Assembly: GCA_036510575.1 (NCBI GenBank)
Contig: DATCDR010000147.1
Location: 1 to 21,252, forward strand
Source of the DNA: DATCDR01 sp036510575
GTDB lineage: Bacteria; Actinomycetota; Acidimicrobiia; Acidimicrobiales; Bog-793
DNA: 21,252 nucleotides
Direction of reading: 5' to 3'
Position 1 is the stretch's first letter; the number at the start of each line of letters is the position of its first letter. A model generated the notes under the pieces. The model was given only the letters and a program-made list of their open reading frames with translations. It was not told the DNA's origin and did no database searches. Below, in pieces: positions 7,493 through 12,503 of this stretch. Position numbers and translations under genes: made by a program.

Positions 7493-8317
7493 GTGGTGTA
7501 CGAGCGCTTCACCGATCAGGCGAGACGGGCAGTGATCCTCGCCCAAGAAGAGGCGCAACTGTTGCACCACGACCTCATCGACACCGAACACGTGCTGCTC
7601 GGCCTGATCCGCGAGGGCGAAGGAATGGCGGCGACCGCGCTTGAAACGATCGGAATCTCGCTCCAAGCAGCACGCGATCAGGTTCGAGACGAGGTAGGAC
7701 CCGTCACGACCCGATCACCTGGCACGCCGAGATTCTCACCGCCTGCAAAACGCGCGCTCGATCTGGCACGACAAGCGGCGTCTGAACTCGAGCAGAACTT
7801 CATCGGCACCGAGCATCTCCTGCTCGGCATTCTCCGCGACGAAAACAGCGTGGCTGCACGTGTTGTCGAGCACCTCGGGAAAGAGCTCTCAACTATCCGA
7901 GACGAGGTGCTCGATCTCGTCGACGCCGGTCACGAGTCGAGATCAGAGCGCCGCGAAGACGAGGAGAAGCCTGCGAACCCCGACGACGAGGGCAACGAGC
8001 AAGCTCATCGCCACCTGATTCGACGGTTGCTGCCGATCCTCGCGGTCGGTGTCGTTCTCGCCGGAGGGACCGTGATCGCTCGACGCCGGGGCTATCTCAT
8101 CGGGCGCAATCTGATCGTGCGGTGTCGCCAGGGTCACTTGTTCACGACCATATGGCTCCCTGGAGCCTCGCTGAAGTCGATCCGGCTCGGTTGGGCGAGG
8201 ATCCAACGATGTCCGGTCGGGAAACACTGGTCGGTCGTCACGCCGGTCCGCGAGGCTGATCTGAGCAAAGCAGAGCTTCGTCGCGCAAACGAGATCCGAG
8301 ACATCAGGATTCCGTAA
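7493..8317 (+). CDS. Clp-N double-repeat membrane protein with C-terminal His/Cys domain
   Basis: A 274-aa fusion of three parts. Residues 2-69 and 80-143 are the two Clp-N repeats known from ClpC (YERFTDQARRAVILAQEEA with TEHVLLGLIRE, and FSPPAKRALDLARQAASEL with TEHLLLGILRDE). These normally dock substrates or adaptors onto the ClpC ATPase. No AAA domain follows: there is no Walker A or B motif. An acidic linker (145-170) leads to one TM helix at about 179-196 (LLPILAVGVVLAGGTVIA). The last 75 residues hold VRCRQGHLFTTIWLPG and RIQRCPVGKHWSVVTPV, a domain I recall from small actinobacterial membrane proteins; C211, H215, C240 and H245 could bind a metal (inference). It may present ClpC-type binding surfaces at the membrane, or act as a decoy or adaptor. 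The start codon could be GTG 7493 or 7496. Confidence 0.85.
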   Translation: MVYERFTDQARRAVILAQEEAQLLHHDLIDTEHVLLGLIREGEGMAATALETIGISLQAARDQVRDEVGPVTTRSPGTPRFSPPAKRALDLARQAASELEQNFIGTEHLLLGILRDENSVAARVVEHLGKELSTIRDEVLDLVDAGHESRSERREDEEKPANPDDEGNEQAHRHLIRRLLPILAVGVVLAGGTVIARRRGYLIGRNLIVRCRQGHLFTTIWLPGASLKSIRLGWARIQRCPVGKHWSVVTPVREADLSKAELRRANEIRDIRIP

Positions 8318-8610
8318 CCAAGCTGGCCACGCGACGCAGCTTCCAGGCCGTGATCGGGTACTGAGGGCGCTCTATGGTCGAATCGGTACGCACATAGGCT
8401 GACTTCGACAGTCAACGCAAGCCGATGTAGCTGTCACACCCGACCTATAAGTTCCTCGGCGTACGCAGGACCTGGATATTCGAAGCAACGCCTATAAGGT
8501 ACGTTATGTAAGTTACTAGTTGCTACGCCGGGTGGTCACTATGAATTGCCTGAGGACGTGCGGCGAAGGCCACCTCCCCGCCCAGAGTGGCTGACTCGCC
8601 CAAGGCGGCG
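8318..8610. other. Intergenic spacer with hairpin and AT-rich patch
   Basis: No gene is supported. A hairpin sits just after the upstream stop. CCTATAAG occurs twice (8444-8451 and 8491-8498), and an AT-rich patch follows at 8499-8520. The first copy is preceded by CTGTCACAC (8431-8439), the same nine bases found in the inverted repeat at 6275-6283. A 17-codon frame at 8541-8594 has no supporting signal. Confidence 0.4.
8320..8342 (+). terminator. Weak hairpin after the Clp-N fusion gene
   Basis: AAGCTG (8320-8325) pairs with CAGCTT (8337-8342) around an 11-nt loop, starting 2 nt after the stop codon. There is no T run. The stem is short, so this is a tentative terminator. Confidence 0.3.
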
Positions 8611-9000
8611 CTACGCCGACCGAGCCTCTTCGTCGAACACCGGCGGTTCGCCGAGCAACGCCAGCAGCGACCCTGTTCCGGTCAGTGCGGCGAAGTCACG
8701 ACGATAAAAGATCGTGGCGTTGATCTCGGGATGCAGTGCTCGAAGTCGGCGGAGCTTCCGATTCTTCTTCGTGACGAGCTGTTGTCGCAGCGTGGTCAGC
8801 TCGATGAAGCGGTCAAGTTCTGGCAGGTAGAAATCGGGACGGAAAGCCGCACACGCCCGTCCGTCGGTGTCCCACTCGAGCACGAACTCGACCGGCTCGT
8901 AGAGCCAGGCGATTCCGGCCGCCGTAAAGAGATCGGCGAGTCGCTGCTCTGAATCGTTGGCAAATCTTCCGTGTGAGGCTACGAGTCGAAGCGCCGCCAC
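8611..9000 (-). CDS. PD-(D/E)XK-like nuclease-fold protein
   Basis: A 129-aa protein with the spacing of small PD-(D/E)XK nucleases: Glu18 in NDSEQRLADLF, then YEPVEFVLEWD, then RPDFYLPELDRFIELTT (Asp56 and Glu67-x-Thr69), then VTKKNRKLRRLR (Lys78, Lys79) and a strand NATIFYRRDF. The second acidic residue is followed by Leu-Thr rather than x-Lys, so the catalytic Lys may be supplied from 78/79, as in divergent members. Related proteins that I recall occur in several actinobacteria and Chloroflexi without assigned function. The GTG start is 8 nt after the stop of the upstream MerR gene, so the two are likely co-transcribed. DNA repair or another DNA-processing role is possible, but catalytic activity is unproven. 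Confidence 0.65.
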   Translation of the reverse strand: MAALRLVASHGRFANDSEQRLADLFTAAGIAWLYEPVEFVLEWDTDGRACAAFRPDFYLPELDRFIELTTLRQQLVTKKNRKLRRLRALHPEINATIFYRRDFAALTGTGSLLALLGEPPVFDEEARSA

Positions 9001-9008
9001 TTGGCTGT

Positions 9009-9491
9009 CTAGCCGGCCCGGTCTGCCCGGCGTGATCCAGCTGGTGCCTCGGTCGAGGCGGACTTGGCCTGTTCAAAGGCCACGATCGCGGCGTCGACCT
9101 CATCGACGACTCCCTTGAGCGGGATGATGTTGAAGACCCCCTGGCCGCCGCGGAGCAGGTCAACGATCTCCTCGCCGCTTCGGGCGAGCACCGTGTTCTC
9201 CTGCGCCAAGACGAGATTCGCCGACGCCAGATCCTCTCCTGAGTTACGGAGGTACTCGATTGCCCGCCTCGCCTTTTGGAGGTTGACGCCTGAGTCAAGG
9301 AGCTGCTTGATGACCTTTAGCTCGACGACATCCTGGTAGGAGTAGACGCGTTGGGAGCCACTCCCCTTCGCATCGGTCAACGACGGGCGAAGCAGCCCGG
9401 TGCGGGCCCAGTAGTCGAGCTGCCGGTACGTGATGCCGACCAGGCCACAGACCTGCGGGCCTCGGAATCCACTTTGCTCTGTGGTGCTCAT
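9009..9491 (-). CDS. MerR-family regulator (Rv1830-like)
   Basis: A transcription regulator of 160 aa. The winged HTH at about residues 8-75 reads RGPQVCGLVGITYRQLDYWA, then RTGLLRPSLTDAKGSGSQRV, then YSYQDVVELKVIKQLLDSGV. A coiled dimerisation helix (NLQKARRAIEYLRNSG) follows, then an effector-like region (VLARSGEEIVDLLRGGQGV, then FNIIPLKGVVDEVDAAI). The gene order with GarA-FHA, MerR and the bifunctional nuclease matches the M. tuberculosis Rv1827-Rv1830 block, where Rv1830 occupies this position. The start ATG at 9491 has GGAGGAA 8 nt upstream; the frame is open to 9548 but without support. A promoter (9583-9611) and an imperfect palindrome (9556-9577) lie immediately upstream, suggesting its own control. 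Confidence 0.85.
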   Translation of the reverse strand: MSTTEQSGFRGPQVCGLVGITYRQLDYWARTGLLRPSLTDAKGSGSQRVYSYQDVVELKVIKQLLDSGVNLQKARRAIEYLRNSGEDLASANLVLAQENTVLARSGEEIVDLLRGGQGVFNIIPLKGVVDEVDAAIVAFEQAKSASTEAPAGSRRADRAG

Positions 9492-9555
9492 GATTCGTTC
9501 TTCCTCCGCGGCCTCTCGGGGCCGCTCGATCAACCGACGCTTGCGCAACGGATAA

Positions 9556-9577
9556 CAGTGACGTAGTTACGTCGCTG
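9556..9577. promoter_or_regulatory. Imperfect palindrome, candidate operator of the MerR gene
   Basis: GACGTA (9560-9565) and TACGTC (9568-9573) are inverted around GT, with CAG and CTG as outer flanks. The site lies just downstream of the predicted -10 box of the MerR promoter, overlapping the expected transcription start. MerR-type regulators bind dyad sites, so autoregulation is a reasonable inference. Confidence 0.5.
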
Positions 9578-9582
9578 TGAGC

Positions 9583-9611
9583 AGGTTAGAGCGCAATCAG
9601 TGCACGGTCAA
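9583..9611 (-). promoter_or_regulatory. Promoter of the Rv1830-like MerR gene
   Basis: On the minus strand, TTGACC (9611-9606) and TAACCT (9588-9583) are separated by exactly 17 nt. This is the best -35/-10 pair found in the window. Transcription would start about 95 nt before the ATG at 9491. The -35 lies in a small inverted repeat (ACGGT/ACCGT, 9604-9615). Confidence 0.7.
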
Positions 9612-9727
9612 CCGTTTTTGACCACGTGTCGCAAGGAAAGTGCAAATAGGTGTCGTACTAGACGTCGTTATCTCCGGCGAACGCCACCGACACGCTCGGC
9701 ATGACTCGCCCGGAACGAATCTGTCAG

Positions 9728-10234
9728 TCAATGCCCTACGCCGAGGAGTGCTTCGTAGCTCTGCAGCTCGCCGTCGGTGCCGACGAGGCGAAATCCGGCA
9801 CGGATGAGCGTTCGCTGCGAAGCGATGTTGTCCAAGGTGGTGTCTGCCACCACCTTGGAGAGCTCGTGGTCGGCGGCAATGGCCAGTACGGCAGCGACGG
9901 CCTCTGCGGCGTAGCCGTGACCGCGCGCGGACGGAGAGAGGCCATAGCCGATCTCGACGCGGCCGCCCTCCGGCTGGCCCTTAAAGCCGATGCCGCCAAC
10001 TGCCAGTCCGTCAGCCGAGCGAGTGATCCGGTAGAAGCCGAACGGCCGTTGCTCTCCATGCTCGGCAGTGGCACGAAGGAAGCCGCCTACTGCGCCGACG
10101 TCGCCTTCGAAGGGAAAATCGTCCGCCCAGGAGTCGGCTGGCCCCGCGGTTCGAGCTACGATCCGTTCTCCCTCTGCGACATCGATCGCGTGCAGCACGA
10201 GGCGCGACGTTCGTAGGTCGGTCACTTCAGCCAA
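9728..10234 (-). CDS. GNAT N-acetyltransferase (RimJ/RimL-like)
   Basis: An acetyl-CoA-dependent N-acyltransferase of 168 aa. It begins LAEVTDLRTSRLVLHAID, the usual start of RimJ/RimL-type GNATs. Motif A is EIGYGLSPSARGHGYAAEAV, containing the acetyl-CoA pyrophosphate loop (ARGHGYA). The C-terminal segment TTLDNIASQRTLIRAGFRLV (N-x-x-S-x-R-x-x-x-x-x-G-F) is the family ending. I chose the TTG at 10234 because GAGAGGGG lies 6 nt upstream; the frame is open to 10555 only as a shadow of the overlapping nuclease gene. It is inserted between the bifunctional nuclease and the second MerR of an otherwise conserved gene set, and is followed by the MerR promoter. The acceptor substrate (protein N-terminus, small molecule) is unknown. 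Confidence 0.85.
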   Translation of the reverse strand: MAEVTDLRTSRLVLHAIDVAEGERIVARTAGPADSWADDFPFEGDVGAVGGFLRATAEHGEQRPFGFYRITRSADGLAVGGIGFKGQPEGGRVEIGYGLSPSARGHGYAAEAVAAVLAIAADHELSKVVADTTLDNIASQRTLIRAGFRLVGTDGELQSYEALLGVGH

Positions 10235-10328
10235 GATCTGCCCCTCTCGGCAACTCGGCCGCAGCGGTACAAGCCACGAGGACCGTCGTCGTTTGCTACA
10301 TCCTTCGTCACAGCGCAGCCGCACGAGA

Positions 10329-10826
10329 TCAGGGGGAGAAGTCCTCCGGGCGCACGTTGTCGAGAAACTCGAGGAACTCGTCAACGAGCTCCTCTGATGG
10401 CTCCTCGTCGTCCTCATCGGCATCAGCCTCGAGCACGACGCCTTCTGAGTCCATGAGGTCGTCGGCGACGAAAATCGGCGCGTCAGTCCTTGCTGCGAGC
10501 GCGATCGCGTCGGACGGTCGAGCAGAGACCACGATCGGAACGCCGTCGTGGTCAAAATGGATGAGGGCGTAGTAGGTCCCGTCGTGAACCTCGGTGACTA
10601 CGACCTTGGTCACCGTCGCGCCAAGTGCCTGCACGACGTCTCGCATCAAGTCATGCGTCATCGGGCGAGGAACTTCGACCTTTTGAACCGCATAGGCGAT
10701 CGCGGTGGCTTCCGGGGCGCCGATGAAGATCGGAAGCGACCGCTCCCCCGTGATCTCTTGAAGGAGGACCACCGGCGTGTTCGACTGCATGTCGACCCGA
10801 ACCGCAGTAAGTCGAACTTCCAACAT
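10329..10826 (-). CDS. Bifunctional nuclease family protein (DUF151, Rv1829-like)
   Basis: A 165-aa DUF151 protein. The domain covers residues ~1-125: LLQEITGERSLPIFIGAPEA (21-40), then TAIAYAVQKVEVPRPMTHDL, then VPIVVSARPSDAIALAARTD with the conserved RPSDA(I) segment. An acidic tail (DADEDDEEPSEELVDEFLEF) follows. Plant and bacterial members have been reported as bifunctional DNase/RNase; in actinobacteria the role is not settled. It is almost the same length as Rv1829. Its position directly downstream of the GarA-FHA and Rv1828-like MerR genes is conserved. It starts with ATG at 10826, 79 nt after the MerR stop; a pair of 8-bp direct repeats one helical turn apart lies in that gap. Confidence 0.9.
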   Translation of the reverse strand: MLEVRLTAVRVDMQSNTPVVLLQEITGERSLPIFIGAPEATAIAYAVQKVEVPRPMTHDLMRDVVQALGATVTKVVVTEVHDGTYYALIHFDHDGVPIVVSARPSDAIALAARTDAPIFVADDLMDSEGVVLEADADEDDEEPSEELVDEFLEFLDNVRPEDFSP

Positions 10827-10859
10827 GACGGAAACCTACTCCCCTGTGACACGAGATGA

Positions 10860-10878
10860 GTAACGCCTTCGTAACGCC
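10860..10878 (-). promoter_or_regulatory. Direct repeat upstream of the bifunctional nuclease gene
   Basis: GTAACGCC occurs at 10860-10867 and again at 10871-10878, an 11-bp period that places both copies on the same face of the helix. The copies lie 34-52 nt upstream of the nuclease start. A tandem regulator site is possible. A short palindrome AGCGAAGTCGCT (10884-10895) lies nearby. Confidence 0.35.
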
Positions 10879-10905
10879 AGCTCAGCGAAGTCGCTACCTC
10901 CGGTT

Positions 10906-11841
10906 TTACGCCAGTTCGCGAAGCACGGCGTTCAAGAACGCCTCGTAGAGCTTTGCTCCCATAGCTGCCATGTTGGCGAGGTCCGCAGCCGCGCGCTCGC
11001 GCGTCGCGGCATTTCTCTGGCGAGCAAGCGGCGCCACGATCTGGGAGTACACGAGCGCCTGACGCTCAGCAGCGAACCGCAGGCTCTTTAGGTGCCGGGG
11101 CTCGATCCCGAACTCTGCGAATCCAGCTGCCAACTTCGTCACCTCGAGCGCCTCGGCGCCAAAGGTCTGTGAGCCCCGAACGAGCCGGGTCGAGATCAGC
11201 CCGAACTCGACCAGCTCTGCAACGAGTTCTTCGGTCGCGCCGGTCGCGCCGATGAACTCTGCTACTGAGTAAAGGACGTCGTTTTGCGGGCGCTTAGGAG
11301 CAGCGACAGCCCGTTCGCGAACAGGCGGCACCGGAAGCACCTCCGTAGTCGCAATGCCCTCGGTGATCGGGGTCGCCTCGGGCACGTCAGAAGCACCGGG
11401 CGTGGCAGCTGATGCGCTCTCGGGGTCTATCGGCGGCTCGTCTCCCCCACCGCCAAGCTTTGGCGCCGGAGCAACAGGCTCAGTAGCCGCGTCCTCACTC
11501 GCCTGCTCGGGTGATGTCGACGTCTCCGCGGCGTCAAAGAGTGACAGCTCAGCCGCCAACTCTGCTTCGAAGAGCGCTCCTTGTTCGAGGCGACCCTTGA
11601 TGACCTTGAGCGGGAGGAAGTGCTCGCTTTGCTGCTTCAAGATCCAACGCAGCCGATCAACGTCGGCCGCGAAGAACTTCCGGTAGCCAGACGGCGTGCG
11701 CTCAGGCTCGATCAACCCGCGACTCTCGAGAAACCGGATCTTCGAGATCGTGACGTCCGGGAATTCAGGGGTCAACAGGTCGAGCACTTCGCGGATTGAG
11801 CGATACGAGCGACCTTCAGAGTTATGTGCCGCCAACGTCAC
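10906..11841 (-). CDS. MerR-family regulator (Rv1828-like)
   Basis: A 311-aa MerR regulator. The N-terminal winged HTH (residues ~12-90) reads YRSIREVLDLLTPEFPDVTI, then SKIRFLESRGLIEPERTPSG, then YRKFFAADVDRLRWILKQQS, the form found in Rv1828-like proteins. A long linker rich in Pro, Ala and Glu (about 100-195) follows, then a C-terminal domain (YSVAEFIGATGATEELVAEL, then EVTKLAAGFAEFGIEPRHLK) predicted to be helical and to mediate dimerisation. The linker makes it longer than the mycobacterial protein that I recall (about 250 aa). The GTG start shares its first base with the TAG stop of the GarA-like gene (TAGTG), so the two are translationally coupled. Its target genes are unknown. Confidence 0.9.
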   Translation of the reverse strand: MTLAAHNSEGRSYRSIREVLDLLTPEFPDVTISKIRFLESRGLIEPERTPSGYRKFFAADVDRLRWILKQQSEHFLPLKVIKGRLEQGALFEAELAAELSLFDAAETSTSPEQASEDAATEPVAPAPKLGGGGDEPPIDPESASAATPGASDVPEATPITEGIATTEVLPVPPVRERAVAAPKRPQNDVLYSVAEFIGATGATEELVAELVEFGLISTRLVRGSQTFGAEALEVTKLAAGFAEFGIEPRHLKSLRFAAERQALVYSQIVAPLARQRNAATRERAAADLANMAAMGAKLYEAFLNAVLRELA

Positions 11842-12308
11842 TACGACCTCGCCGACAAGAACAGCAACTTGAACTTTCCAATCTGGACTTCGTCACCACT
11901 TCCAAGCTCAACCTCTTCGATACGTTCACGGTTGACGTACGTACCGTTCAGCGAACCAACATCTCGAACTTTATAGCTTCCCGGCGCACCGGTGAATTCC
12001 GCATGGCGCCGCGACACCGTGATGTCATCGAGGAAGATGTCGCTCTCGGGATGACGTCCGACGCGGGTGACCTCGGCGTTTAGCACGTACTTGGCCCCTG
12101 CGTCAGCTCCCTGCTTGACGACGAGTACACCGGTTCCAGCTGGAAGTTCAGCGAGACCGCTGCCGAGCTCCTCTTCGCCGAACTCGACACTTGGGTCATC
12201 AGGCAAGAACGCGACCGTGCTCTCGTTCGACGGCACCAGTGCCGCGCCACAAGATGAGCAGAAGTTGACCCCAAGCGGATTTCTATGGCCACAGACGAGA
12301 CAGAACAC
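11841..12308 (-). CDS. garA: GarA-like FHA phosphopeptide-binding protein with N-terminal zinc ribbon
   Basis: An FHA protein of 155 aa closely similar to mycobacterial GarA, which binds and regulates 2-oxoglutarate dehydrogenase and glutamate metabolism according to its phosphorylation. The match runs from LPAGTGVLVVKQGADAGAKY through VGRHPESDIFLDDITVSRRH (FHA Arg85, Ser99, His102) to VGSLNGTYVN (Asn121) and GDEVQIGKFKLLFLS. Upstream, ESTVAF (29-34) sits where GarA has its phosphorylated ETTSVF motif; the second Thr is kept and the first is Ser. Unlike GarA, the N-terminus carries a zinc ribbon, CLVC (3-6) and CSSC (17-20). I chose GTG 12308, giving MFCLVCGH; it has no ribosome binding site but a TACCTT box 7 nt upstream. 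The frame is open to 12422. It is coupled to the MerR gene. Confidence 0.9.
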   Translation of the reverse strand: MFCLVCGHRNPLGVNFCSSCGAALVPSNESTVAFLPDDPSVEFGEEELGSGLAELPAGTGVLVVKQGADAGAKYVLNAEVTRVGRHPESDIFLDDITVSRRHAEFTGAPGSYKVRDVGSLNGTYVNRERIEEVELGSGDEVQIGKFKLLFLSARS

Positions 12309-12315
12309 TGCGCTA

Positions 12316-12321
12316 AAGGTA
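12316..12321 (-). promoter_or_regulatory. -10 box for a leaderless start at 12308
   Basis: On the minus strand TACCTT (TANNNT) ends 7 nt before the GTG at 12308. It lies in the 195-nt gap after the NDP-sugar pyrophosphorylase fusion gene. It suggests that garA and the genes below it have a promoter of their own. Confidence 0.45.
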
Positions 12322-12503
12322 GCAAGTTGTTCATCGCTTTGTTCCAGGAACTTTCGCGGCCAAACGCGCCCACCAGCAGTAGTCGGCGATCGATGGCGGC
12401 GCCATCGCAACGAATCGATCAAACCGGTGGCACCCCACTGCGAAATCCGTCGTGAGGAAACCTGCGCGCCTCGACGGTGGCAACTACTCGTTGCGCGCTT
12501 TGA

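Noticed and set aside
8541..8594. 17-codon plus-strand frame (MNCLRTCGEGHLPAQSG)
   Set aside because: No ribosome binding site and no convincing promoter; such short frames are expected by chance.
10235..10555. N-terminal extension of the GNAT frame
   Set aside because: It is a Ser/Arg-rich shadow of the bifunctional nuclease gene; TTG 10234 has a good ribosome binding site.
12309..12422. N-terminal extension of the GarA-like protein
   Set aside because: The extra 38 residues are basic and unlike the family, while GTG 12308 begins directly at the zinc ribbon with a -10 box upstream.
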